A stretch of 13,033 nt of DNA from Chlorobiota bacterium (GTDB taxonomy: Bacteria > Bacteroidota > Bacteroidia > Bacteroidales > JAADJA01). The notes under the pieces were generated by a model that did no database searches, was not told the origin of the DNA, and saw only the letters and a program-made list of their open reading frames with translations. The position numbers were made by a program, and so were the translations under genes. Positions 1-8,224 of the stretch are shown here, in pieces. Location of the stretch: assembly GCA_030592565.1 (NCBI GenBank), contig JAUVIX010000064.1, forward strand, positions 1 through 13,033, in the 5' to 3' direction. Every line of letters begins with the position of its first letter. The first letter of the stretch is position 1.

Positions 1-678
1 TCAAGTATGAAAAATCTTAAGACCAATAAAACTATACTTTTTGGAGGTACAGGAGGAGTTGGAAAAACTTCGTTGGAATTAATGCTATGTCGCGATTTGA
101 ATTGGAGTTTCATTTCCGATGACATCGCTATTGTGTCAGTTGATAGTTATGTATATCCAAATCTGTCCTATCCAAAAATTTACTCATACAATGTTGTGGG
201 AAATATGGATATGAGAAAGAAGCTATTTAAAAACAGCACCTTGATAGATAAATTTCAGTGGGAGTTTTTAAGAAAACTTATGGGGCCGGGGAAAGTCAGA
301 AGAGCTATAGCACCTGATGAAATTTTTAATTCTGTAGAGAAAACAAAAAATAAAATTGATGAATACTATATCCTTTTCAAAACAAATACTATTGACAAAA
401 TCACTTTTGAGAACATTAATTATGAAGACGCAGGAATACTGACTTTAGATGTAATAAAAAATGAATACCACCCCCTGTTTCAACATGTAATATGGCAAGA
501 GTACAATGCAAGAATTATGGGATTTGAACCTATCTTGCGTACTGAAAATATCTTTTCAAATTGGTTGCGTATTTATCAGTACATTTTCAAAAATATTCAA
601 CCAAAGATTATTAAAATACCTGTAAATATTGATCATAAAAGTTTTTTGAGTCAAATGAGAGAAAAGTTCGATGTATAA
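1..678 (+). CDS. HPr-kinase/PEPCK-like ATP-binding protein (5' partial)
   Basis: The frame is open to the left edge of the window, so the ATG at position 7 is probably internal and the true start lies outside. Numbered from that ATG, a P-loop GGTGGVGKTS (residues 13-22) is followed by FISDDIAIV (about 35-43). This spacing matches the Walker A and acidic metal-binding pair of the HPr kinase/PEP-carboxykinase-like kinases. In that family the P-loop is normally preceded by about 100 residues, which agrees with truncation. It is not a canonical HprK: no HprK signature region is recognisable after the SDD, and the rest is divergent. HprK-related proteins occur in bacterial polysaccharide and peptide-modification loci. 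Here the gene faces a glycosyltransferase tail to tail with a 1-base gap, so a role in surface-glycan biosynthesis is inferred. The substrate is unknown. Confidence 0.6.
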   Translation, partial: SSMKNLKTNKTILFGGTGGVGKTSLELMLCRDLNWSFISDDIAIVSVDSYVYPNLSYPKIYSYNVVGNMDMRKKLFKNSTLIDKFQWEFLRKLMGPGKVRRAIAPDEIFNSVEKTKNKIDEYYILFKTNTIDKITFENINYEDAGILTLDVIKNEYHPLFQHVIWQEYNARIMGFEPILRTENIFSNWLRIYQYIFKNIQPKIIKIPVNIDHKSFLSQMREKFDV

Positions 679-679
679 T

Positions 680-1750
680 TTAACTGTTAAGAATATCCAG
701 TATTTTCTTTCTTCGTTTTGATTTCATATATTTTTCAATTACTCTTGATCTTGCAAATTTACCTGCACCTTGATCTGCATTCAGTGCCATCTTTACTAAT
801 TCTGCAGCTTTAGAAGCATCCTTTTCAGACAAAACATATCCTGTCTCTCCAATGCAGTTAGGAATACCACTAACATCTGATCCAACAGGAATACACTCAC
901 AAAGCATTGCTTCACACAAAGAGTTTGGTAATCCTTCACTTAAAGAAAATTGCGCATAAACTTTATGGGTTGAAAGAATATCAGGTAATTTATCATTTTG
1001 AATATAACCAAGATATTTAACATTACTTCCTGATTTTTGTTTTGCAATAGTTTTCATTTCATCTGTGAAACCTACCAAATAAAACTCAACAGAAGGCAAA
1101 ACCTCTGCAACCTGAAGAATCAGATCCATTCCTTTGAGTACGAAAGTTTTCTTGTTTGGAATCCCTGCAACAGTAATTACTGAGCTTGTAGGCAGAACAT
1201 CATTTCTTCGCTTCCATTTCTCCTTATCATACCCTGTAGGGATGACAACTATTTCTCCTGAAATATTTTTAACAAAATGCTTTATTCCAATAGGATAGCC
1301 CTTTCTGTTTGGATCTGCATAATAATTTACACTCTCTACCAAACTTTTATCAACCGGAAAAATAAAATTGGCATAACTAAGAGTAAACCTGGCACAAAAT
1401 GCTCTGAAGTTATTTTTTGAATACATCCCATAGTTGATTGAAGGAATAGATACAGCATCATAGCCACCAACTATAACCACAGTTCTCTTCGATAATATCT
1501 TCCCAAAAAAAACTGGAAAAAAAGAATGATAATCGGCAAACCAGGAATAAATAATATTATGTCGTGGAATTTGAAATATTGAATAACAAAACAATTTCAG
1601 AAATTCATATGTAAACTTAAAGATGCCTTTATAAGGTCTAAAATGGTATGTAGTAACCTCAAAAGCTGAAGACAAAATTTTATAATCTTCTGCAACAAAG
1701 GTTGAATAATTTTGATAAATCAGTAAAACTTTTTTCTTTTTACCTTCCAC
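680..1750 (-). CDS. GT4-type glycosyltransferase
   Basis: This is a GT-B fold retaining glycosyltransferase of 356 residues, the usual size for the family, predicted to add a sugar from an activated donor to a growing glycan at the cytoplasmic face. The N-terminal domain begins KKVLLIYQNYS. The C-terminal donor-binding domain shows VIPTGYD (169-175), KGMDL (206-210) and an E-x7-E pair, E272 and E280, within SEGLPNSLCE, which is the diagnostic Glycos_transf_1 motif. GIPNCIGETG (295-304) follows. The start codon is GTG and lies 11 bases inside the 3' end of the upstream flippase gene, so translational coupling is likely. No other start lies nearby in frame. It ends 1 base from the convergent HprK-like gene. 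The sugar and linkage cannot be read from the sequence. Confidence 0.9.
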   Translation of the reverse strand: MEGKKKKVLLIYQNYSTFVAEDYKILSSAFEVTTYHFRPYKGIFKFTYEFLKLFCYSIFQIPRHNIIYSWFADYHSFFPVFFGKILSKRTVVIVGGYDAVSIPSINYGMYSKNNFRAFCARFTLSYANFIFPVDKSLVESVNYYADPNRKGYPIGIKHFVKNISGEIVVIPTGYDKEKWKRRNDVLPTSSVITVAGIPNKKTFVLKGMDLILQVAEVLPSVEFYLVGFTDEMKTIAKQKSGSNVKYLGYIQNDKLPDILSTHKVYAQFSLSEGLPNSLCEAMLCECIPVGSDVSGIPNCIGETGYVLSEKDASKAAELVKMALNADQGAGKFARSRVIEKYMKSKRRKKILDILNS

Positions 1751-3236
1751 TTCTAAACTTATCTTTAAAATTAATAAACGCTTTTAACTGATTATTTAAA
1801 TCATGTGATATTCTAGAGAATATAACCAGAGCTAAATAAATTACAGTAATTACTCCGCTTCTAACGACAATATCCAAATAATAGGGTTCTAACGTCGGCA
1901 CTAACAAAGATATCCCATAAACAACAATGCCAATTATTAATACAAAAACAAAACGAATATTATAAGGTTGCATCTTAAACTTCCTTTTAATTAGGAAAAA
2001 ACGCAGCAGTATAAAAATCAAATATGACAATGCAGAGGCAACTGCAGCCCCAACAATTCCCATAATCGGGATAAAAATATAGTTTGTTACTATAAGCAAC
2101 AATATAAGAACTGCCATAAACCAACTCATATATCTATAATACACTGATGTATTTAATATTGTAGTTGTTATCCCTGCAGTCATTTCCATAAGATTTGCCA
2201 GTGCAATAAATAATATTACATACTTCCCAGGTGCATATTCAGGTGGTAGCAAAATCAAAATATTGTCAATATTTGCCCATATACCAATAAATAATAGCAA
2301 GCCAATAATAAATTGAATGATAGTACTTTTATAATAAACATCTTTGACAGTTTCAACATCATTATTTTTCCATGACTCCGCTATTATAGGACTTGCAATT
2401 TTCTTCATAGCTCGTGATGGAATTATAACTAATGTGCCAAAGAAAAAAGTAATGCTATAAATTCCTGTTGCCGATACACTTATCATCTGGCTTACCATGA
2501 TACTATCAACACTTAAAATTGCAATATTAGCAAAACCGGCAATAAGGCCAAACATTGCAACATCAACAATCTCTGTCATAAAAGACTTTGAAATAAAACC
2601 AAACTTTGGCACAAATGAAACTTCCCTTTTTACCAATAAGTAACTAAATAATAAAAATGGTGGGAAAGCAAAGCATAAAACATAAAATGCTACGAAATAA
2701 TCAAAGTTGAAGTATTTCAAAAAGTAAAATATAAAAACGGCTAATATTAGTATTCTTTGGATCAACTCTTTTGAGATTGTACCAATTACTGCATTATACA
2801 GAACTCTAGCGTAATTATCAAACATTAAAAACAATAATATAAAGAACGTTAATACAGGTATAAAGCCCAAATACGTCTCCAGTACTTTATTCTCTTCTCC
2901 TGCACTTTGATAGAAAAATGAAGATCTAAAAGTATAAAAAATAATAAGTGTTAGAAGAAATCCAAATAGAGTGACAATCGTCATTAATAAAAAGAACCCA
3001 TTATGTTTACTATCCCTACTCCTAAAATAAGGGAAGAGTCTGTTAATAACACTGACAAACCCCAAGCTACCAATAATAGCTAAAATACCTGAATAAGAAA
3101 CCAGAAGTTTAATAACCCCATTTTCTTCAGTGGATAAAAGCCTGGGTGCAATAACTCCGGTTATCAAAAAGCCTAATAGCACTCCGATGTAAGAATATAT
3201 ACTGCCACTAATGGCCTGTTTTTGAATTATTCCCAT
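1740..3236 (-). CDS. Wzx-like polysaccharide flippase (MOP superfamily)
   Basis: This is a multipass membrane protein of about 498 residues with roughly 12-14 hydrophobic segments spread along its whole length. It opens with MGIIQKQAISGSIYSYIG, the usual start of Bacteroidota O-antigen/lipopolysaccharide flippases. Such proteins move undecaprenyl-linked sugar units across the inner membrane. I chose the ATG at 3234-3236. A longer frame would start at a TTG four codons upstream (3246-3248), but that TTG overlaps the GAGGA Shine-Dalgarno-like element placed just ahead of the ATG. The family also normally begins at the MGII. The gene is followed by the overlapping glycosyltransferase and is read divergently from the GpsA-like gene. 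Base composition is very AT-rich (15 G/C of 60 bases in 2641-2700), common in glycan loci. Substrate is unknown. Confidence 0.88.
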   Translation of the reverse strand: MGIIQKQAISGSIYSYIGVLLGFLITGVIAPRLLSTEENGVIKLLVSYSGILAIIGSLGFVSVINRLFPYFRSRDSKHNGFFLLMTIVTLFGFLLTLIIFYTFRSSFFYQSAGEENKVLETYLGFIPVLTFFILLFLMFDNYARVLYNAVIGTISKELIQRILILAVFIFYFLKYFNFDYFVAFYVLCFAFPPFLLFSYLLVKREVSFVPKFGFISKSFMTEIVDVAMFGLIAGFANIAILSVDSIMVSQMISVSATGIYSITFFFGTLVIIPSRAMKKIASPIIAESWKNNDVETVKDVYYKSTIIQFIIGLLLFIGIWANIDNILILLPPEYAPGKYVILFIALANLMEMTAGITTTILNTSVYYRYMSWFMAVLILLLIVTNYIFIPIMGIVGAAVASALSYLIFILLRFFLIKRKFKMQPYNIRFVFVLIIGIVVYGISLLVPTLEPYYLDIVVRSGVITVIYLALVIFSRISHDLNNQLKAFINFKDKFRSGR

Positions 3237-3473
3237 TTGATTCCTCAACTGAATAACTGGCAGATTCTATTTTTGTCTGACAATATTACTTTTTTACAAA
3301 AATAGATAATATATTGATAATTGTGATGAACAATAATATACTGAAAAATATGAGTTCATATTTAGTTTCGTACAACAGGCTTTTTACCATATTCTTTCAA
3401 ATGCTCTGCTTTTTTATTATCACCTATTTTATTTTATTTATATTTGCATAAAATTGAAATAAAATAACCCTTA
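3237..3473. promoter_or_regulatory. Divergent promoter region, flippase / GpsA-like gene
   Basis: This is the largest gap without a gene, lying between two genes read apart. On the plus strand TATATTTG (3439-3446) fits the Bacteroidota -7 consensus TAnnTTTG and would give a leader of about 20 bases before the ATG at 3474. On the minus strand TATTTTTG (complement of 3297-3304) fits the same consensus for the flippase. I found no clear -33 TTTG at the usual 19-21 base spacing for either, and the region is AT-rich, so chance matches are possible. I see no hairpin, repeat or small ORF worth calling. Confidence 0.4.
3240..3246 (-). promoter_or_regulatory. Shine-Dalgarno-like element deciding the flippase start
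   Basis: Read on the minus strand, TTGAGGAATCAAATG places a GAGGA purine core about six bases before the ATG at 3236. The competing TTG start lies within the same stretch, so the ATG is the better start. Many Bacteroidota genes lack such elements, which makes this one informative. Confidence 0.55.
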
Positions 3474-4448
3474 ATGATAAAAGAGACAAGCAATGTAGTA
3501 ATCGTTGGAGCCGGATCAATAGGCACTGCACTTGGAAATGTATTAGCCAGAAAAGATATGTATGATGTTGTGCTTCTCTCTATTGAATTGGACGTCGTGC
3601 AAGCTATTAACAATAAAAGACGTAACCCAAAATACTTTCCTAACCTCAAACTTAGTAAACATATAAAAGCAACAACAGACACTATTGTACTTCAGGATGC
3701 AGATATTGTTTTTCTTGCCATTCCTTCAAATGTAATTGTCGGTTACATTGATATTGTAAAAGATATATTAAACCCAAAAGCAATTCTACTGAACATGGCT
3801 AAAGGCTTTGGGCCTGATAATAAAATAATTACTGAAAGTTTAAATATTATTACTTCTAATCCTATCTGCGCATTTAAAGGGCCTACATTTGCTCGCGAAA
3901 TGATTAACAGAATACCAACTGCTTTTACAATAGGGTCGAAAGATGAGAGTCATTTTAAATTATTTTCAGAATTATTTGAAGATACAAATATATATATTGA
4001 TTTTACAAATGATGTCAGAGGAGTCGAGATTCTAAGTCTCTTGAAAAACATTTATGCAATTGCAACAGGTATTGTAGATGCGCATTTTAGTTCATCTAAT
4101 TTAAGATTTCTATTCCTAACAAAAGCATTCAATGAAATGCGTAAGATAATGCTTCAGTATGGTGGAATGGAGGGAACTATGTTCAAATATTGTGGCTTCG
4201 GCGACTTCTGCCTTACTGCCCTTAACGACCTTAGCCGCAATCGTACTCTTGGTCTGCTTATCGGTAAAGGATTTTTTGTTGAGGACATATCAGATAAGGT
4301 TACACTTGAAGGAAAAATTGCTGTTAACGTCTTCTGTAATGAAATAAAAAAGAAGAGCCAAAGTTGTGATTATCCTATAATTTCCGAGCTTTATAAACTC
4401 TTTAATGAGGAGTATGATGATTCCAAATTCGTGACCAGAGTCATTTAA
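3474..4448 (+). CDS. GpsA-like NAD(P)-dependent glycerol-3-phosphate dehydrogenase (divergent)
   Basis: This 324-residue protein has the full GpsA architecture. The family reduces dihydroxyacetone phosphate to sn-glycerol-3-phosphate in the cytoplasm. The Rossmann motif is GAGSIG (12-17). The family elements AKG (109-111, K110), GPTFARE (136-142), LKN (190-192, catalytic-type K191), NLR (209-211), GFGDFCLT (241-248) and SRNR (254-257) are all present, so the active site looks intact. It departs from canonical GpsA around 204-222, where the usual glycine-rich segment and ALITRGL become SSSNLRFLFLTKAF, and near 277-281, where the common VEG reads TLEGK. It sits among glycan genes on the opposite strand and overlaps the 3' end of the next gene by 8 bases. 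I infer a paralogue serving polysaccharide decoration rather than the housekeeping lipid enzyme. A related dehydrogenase with another substrate is possible. Confidence 0.75.
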   Translation: MIKETSNVVIVGAGSIGTALGNVLARKDMYDVVLLSIELDVVQAINNKRRNPKYFPNLKLSKHIKATTDTIVLQDADIVFLAIPSNVIVGYIDIVKDILNPKAILLNMAKGFGPDNKIITESLNIITSNPICAFKGPTFAREMINRIPTAFTIGSKDESHFKLFSELFEDTNIYIDFTNDVRGVEILSLLKNIYAIATGIVDAHFSSSNLRFLFLTKAFNEMRKIMLQYGGMEGTMFKYCGFGDFCLTALNDLSRNRTLGLLIGKGFFVEDISDKVTLEGKIAVNVFCNEIKKKSQSCDYPIISELYKLFNEEYDDSKFVTRVI

Positions 4449-5742
4449 CAATACGGCTCAGTAAGTCAGCTATATTTTTAGTCAGATTTTTTCGGGAAAA
4501 CTTAGAAACACCTTCGGTTTTTACTTCCAGGTTGCCTCCCCTGAACATATCATAGTATTCTAAAATATTTTCCTTTAACTTATCAATATCATCAAAACCT
4601 GAAATAAGTCCACTTTTTGTCTCTTTTAAGATATTTGCTGCATCGCCGTCCTCAGGTCCGACACAAAGAATTGGTGTACCGGATGCAATGTATTCAAACA
4701 ACTTTCCTGTTACAACCATTTTAGCATTAGGGGTATTATTTATTATTAATAGCAATATCCGCGATTTTTTCTGCACCTTAATAATTTCATTATGAGGAAT
4801 ATAATCAAGGTAAGATATAAATTTAGTCAATTTATATTTCTCAATATATCCTTTTACTGAAAAATCAACCGGGCCAACCAACTTAATCTCAAGATCATTA
4901 TGCAACGCTTTGTTTTCAGAAATCAATTCTGCAAGAGCTTTCCATAAGGCTAAAGGATTTCTGGCTTTATTCATTGAACCAATGTGAGCAATTGAGAACT
5001 TCTCATCTTTACCTAATTCAGATAAACCAATCTGATCTTCCTCATCATAACCATTCGATATTACTTCATACTGTCTCTTAAATAACCTCTCAAAATCAGT
5101 AGCCATTGTCTGGCTTATAACAGAGACAGCATCAGCGGTTTTCAAAACACTTTTCTCTTGCTGATGATGCTTAATGTTCGCTTTTGCAGACAATTTCAGT
5201 TCCTCATAAAAATCAATATTTGTCCAGGGATCACGAAAATCGGCCAACCAGGGGATATTCAGTCTCTCTTTAATGCCAAGTGCGATCATATGCATACTAT
5301 GGGGAGGGCCGGTGGAGACAATAGCATCGACAGGATTTTCTTTCAGATATTTGGTCAGAAACTCTAATGAAGGTTTAATCCAGAATTTGCGTGCATCGGG
5401 TATAAAAAAGTTACCCCGAATCTTTATTGAAATTGATTCGACTAAGGAAGTCTTCTTTTTCTCGGATAAAAATCCAGTTTTTATCTTCTCTTGTGGTTTT
5501 ATTCCTGCCAGCCTTTTGTAAACTGAATATGGCTCCCAAATCTTTGTTTTTAAAATAGTAAGTCCTTTTGGAATATCTTTTTCGAGTGACATATCTATTG
5601 CAGGAGCTTCAGGATTTTCAGGTGTATAAACGACAGGTTCCCACCCAAAATCTCTAAAATATTTTACAAACTTCAACCACCGCTGAACTCCTGCTCCTCC
5701 GCTTGGCGGCCAGTAATATGTTATAATGAGGACTTTTTTCAT
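4441..5742 (-). CDS. GT4-type glycosyltransferase (Bacteroidota WPPSGGAGVQR type)
   Basis: This 433-residue GT-B glycosyltransferase has an N-terminal acceptor domain with the glycine-rich loop WPPSGGAGVQR (11-21), STGPPHS (143-149) and ADFRDPW (167-173), all typical of a large Bacteroidota group. The C-terminal domain has SNGYD (229-233), HIGS (253-256) and KLFEYIASGTPIL (347-359), where the first acidic position of the classical E-x7-E is not obvious but E350 is kept. It should act at the cytoplasmic membrane face. The start codon overlaps the stop of the YfhO-like gene as ATGA (5739-5742), so the two are translationally coupled. At the other end it overlaps the convergent GpsA-like gene by 8 bases, leaving no room for a terminator. 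Donor and acceptor sugars are unknown. Confidence 0.9.
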   Translation of the reverse strand: MKKVLIITYYWPPSGGAGVQRWLKFVKYFRDFGWEPVVYTPENPEAPAIDMSLEKDIPKGLTILKTKIWEPYSVYKRLAGIKPQEKIKTGFLSEKKKTSLVESISIKIRGNFFIPDARKFWIKPSLEFLTKYLKENPVDAIVSTGPPHSMHMIALGIKERLNIPWLADFRDPWTNIDFYEELKLSAKANIKHHQQEKSVLKTADAVSVISQTMATDFERLFKRQYEVISNGYDEEDQIGLSELGKDEKFSIAHIGSMNKARNPLALWKALAELISENKALHNDLEIKLVGPVDFSVKGYIEKYKLTKFISYLDYIPHNEIIKVQKKSRILLLIINNTPNAKMVVTGKLFEYIASGTPILCVGPEDGDAANILKETKSGLISGFDDIDKLKENILEYYDMFRGGNLEVKTEGVSKFSRKNLTKNIADLLSRIVK

Positions 5743-8213
5743 TCCTCTTTTGTGCTTACCTTTTTCTTAATTTCAAAACCTATGTACCCCAAAACCAAAA
5801 GTATGACAAGCAGAGAACTTGCAAAGGATATTTTTTCACCAATGTTGTAGGCTCTTGGTTCAAACTTAAACTCAACAAGATGCTTACCGGCAGGCACAAT
5901 CATACTACGCAAAACATAGTTTACTCTAAAATGAGGCTTAAGCTCTCCATCAACATAAGCATTCCATCCTTTAGGATAATAAATCTCTGAAAATACAGCC
6001 AACTGATCTTTATGTGTGTTCACCTGATATTTCAAGTCGTTGGGAGCGTATTCAAAAAGTTTGATCATTGCTGTGGTGTCTTTTACAGGTGTAAAGCCTA
6101 CTAAATCAGCCTCAAATCTTTTATCAATTACCGCTGTTTTTGCAGGATCAAAATCAGAAAGTGCTTCAAGTTCTTCATCAGCATTCTCTACCCATTTTAT
6201 CTCCTGAACAAACCAGGCATTTCCAAGAGCCTGCATATTCGGTGAGACAGCCGGTTGCTTATTCTCATCAAGCTGAATGATGTATTTTGTATTCAGCATA
6301 TTTAACACAGCCATATTGAACTTACCCTTAATTTGATGGTCATAAACCTCCTGATACCTTCTAAGTTTGGCACCATGATATCCTCCTATCGATTTATGAT
6401 AATATGATGTGCTAGCATCAGCAAAGGGGTCAACCGTAAGATTCAAAACTCTAAAATCAAGGTCTTTATCTTTAAGAATAAATTCATCGGCTTTTGTCGC
6501 TCTGAAAGGAACTTTAACTTTCGATTCTGAAACAAACTTATCATTATTCAGATATCTTTTATCGACACTCCACATATCCACCAAAATCAAAAGTGTGATT
6601 AATACTATAGCGTATCCCATTTTCAGTTTTGAATTGGCAAAAGCCCATATTACTCCGGCAGCTAAAACAATATAAATAAATGAACGAAATGCATCTGCTT
6701 TCAAAATTCTGGCTCTTGCAATTTCAACATTAGCAAAAAACTTAGTTATTTGTTTACCATATTCCGGATTTGACTTTTGCTGGCTGGCAATTGTCTGGAC
6801 TTCCTGGTCGCTAAGAAAGCTAAAGAATGCACCCGGGAATAATGCAAATAATAACGAAACACCGGCAGTTATTCCAAATGACAGGTAAAACGGATTAATA
6901 GATATTCCAAAAATATTAATTTTCTTTTTGAAACTAGCCGGATCATTAAAAATCTGATTTATAGCAAGGATTGCAATTATAGGAATCATTAGCTCTGCTA
7001 TTACCAGAATCATTGAAACAGCCCTGAATTTATTATATCCGGGAACATAATCAAGGAAAAATTCTGTAAGAGGCATGAAATTCTTTCCCCAGGAAAGCAT
7101 AACCGAAAGTATTGTAGCTGCAAGAACCCACCATTTTAATTTCCCCTTAACTATAAAAAGACCATACAAAAAGAGGAACATTATTATTGCACCAACATAA
7201 ACAGGACCCGAAGTGAAAGGTTGATTTCCCCAATAACGGTTTGCACTATTTGCCACATATTCCTTAAAACGGTTATCAACACCATCAAGTGCATATTCAT
7301 CATTTCCAATTATTCCTGAAGCACCTCCTCTCACATCAGGGATTATCAGGGTCAGGGTCTCTCCTACCCCATAGCTCCACTGTGTCGCATAATCCTTATC
7401 AAGCCCTGAAGTGCGGTTTTCCTTTTCAGTTGTAAGTTCAGTTTTACCACGTATTGTATATTTTCCATATTCCCAGGTAGCCCACAGGCTTGCAATATTT
7501 GTGAGTAATGCAAGTATCACAGCAATAATCACAACAACTGATGAGCGTATAAAAGGTTGGAAGTTCTTAGTCTTAACAGCACTAACAAGTTCGGTAATAC
7601 CAAAAAGCAAAACTGCAAGCATCAGATAATATGTTATCTGCGGATGCCCTGCCTTCAACTCAAGAGCAAGAAACAAAACAGTCATAAGCCCTCCCAGAAT
7701 ATATTTTCCTCGATATGTCAGAATAAATCCCGCAAGTACGGGAGCCATATACGCAATAGCATGAGCCTTTGAATTATGTCCGGCCTCCAAAATAATAAAA
7801 AAGTAAGAAGAGAACCCAAATGCAATTGCACCTGCGATACTTAACCAGGGATTTACTCGCAGTACTATTAAAAGAATATAAAACCCAAACATATATAAAA
7901 ATACAATCCATGCAGGATGAGGCAGTCCAAGCCTGAATATCTTATCAATATATCTGATAAGATTACTATTATATTTAGTCGATATCTGGTAAGCAGGCAT
8001 ACCCCCGAACATTGAATTAGTCCATAAAGGCTCTTCGCCGGTTTCGGCTCTGAAATCAGCTATCTCTTTCGACATTCCTTTGAAATTTGAAACGTCATTA
8101 GATTGCAGTTTCTTTCCTTCAAGTACCGGGCTTAAATAGGCCAGAGTTAAAAACAAAAAGATAAAAAATGCAGCAATATACGGAATGTATTTTTTTAAAA
8201 TATCGTTTTTCAT
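5739..8213 (-). CDS. YfhO-family membrane protein (GT-C-like)
   Basis: This is an 824-residue protein with many transmembrane helices: one at about 11-30, a series from about 100 to 560, and a last one near 796-814. Between them lies a soluble C-terminal region of about 200 residues. The first extracytoplasmic loop carries QSNDVSNFKGM (37-47) and DFRAETGEEPLWTNSMFGG (53-71), characteristic of Bacteroidota YfhO proteins; an acidic residue in this loop is where GT-C enzymes place their catalytic Asp. Near the C terminus KGWNAYVDGE (748-757) is another family mark. YfhO of Gram-positive bacteria has been linked to glycosylation of lipoteichoic acid; the Bacteroidota substrate is not established. 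It is likely a lipid-linked sugar transferase acting on the periplasmic side. It overlaps the downstream glycosyltransferase by 4 bases and follows the methyltransferase after 11 bases. Confidence 0.9.
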   Translation of the reverse strand: MKNDILKKYIPYIAAFFIFLFLTLAYLSPVLEGKKLQSNDVSNFKGMSKEIADFRAETGEEPLWTNSMFGGMPAYQISTKYNSNLIRYIDKIFRLGLPHPAWIVFLYMFGFYILLIVLRVNPWLSIAGAIAFGFSSYFFIILEAGHNSKAHAIAYMAPVLAGFILTYRGKYILGGLMTVLFLALELKAGHPQITYYLMLAVLLFGITELVSAVKTKNFQPFIRSSVVVIIAVILALLTNIASLWATWEYGKYTIRGKTELTTEKENRTSGLDKDYATQWSYGVGETLTLIIPDVRGGASGIIGNDEYALDGVDNRFKEYVANSANRYWGNQPFTSGPVYVGAIIMFLFLYGLFIVKGKLKWWVLAATILSVMLSWGKNFMPLTEFFLDYVPGYNKFRAVSMILVIAELMIPIIAILAINQIFNDPASFKKKINIFGISINPFYLSFGITAGVSLLFALFPGAFFSFLSDQEVQTIASQQKSNPEYGKQITKFFANVEIARARILKADAFRSFIYIVLAAGVIWAFANSKLKMGYAIVLITLLILVDMWSVDKRYLNNDKFVSESKVKVPFRATKADEFILKDKDLDFRVLNLTVDPFADASTSYYHKSIGGYHGAKLRRYQEVYDHQIKGKFNMAVLNMLNTKYIIQLDENKQPAVSPNMQALGNAWFVQEIKWVENADEELEALSDFDPAKTAVIDKRFEADLVGFTPVKDTTAMIKLFEYAPNDLKYQVNTHKDQLAVFSEIYYPKGWNAYVDGELKPHFRVNYVLRSMIVPAGKHLVEFKFEPRAYNIGEKISFASSLLVILLVLGYIGFEIKKKVSTKEE

Positions 8214-8224
8214 ACCTGTTTATT

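Noticed and set aside
3237..3248. TTG start giving a flippase four residues longer
   Set aside because: The TTG overlaps the Shine-Dalgarno-like GAGGA of the ATG, and the family normally begins at MGII.
3434..3682. 82-codon minus-strand ORF opposite the GpsA-like start
   Set aside because: It is antisense to the Rossmann-fold coding region, has no recognisable family, and overlaps the promoter region; a shadow frame.
4159..4347. 62-codon plus-strand ORF inside the GpsA-like gene
   Set aside because: It is an alternative frame within the conserved GFGD and SRNR region, which is clearly coding in the longer frame.
5158..5521. Two overlapping plus-strand ORFs inside the GT4 gene
   Set aside because: They are antisense to well-conserved glycosyltransferase motifs, and no promoter or family is visible.
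6409..7772. Three plus-strand ORFs inside the YfhO-like gene
   Set aside because: Antisense to a full-length, recognisable membrane protein, mutually overlapping and without family resemblance.
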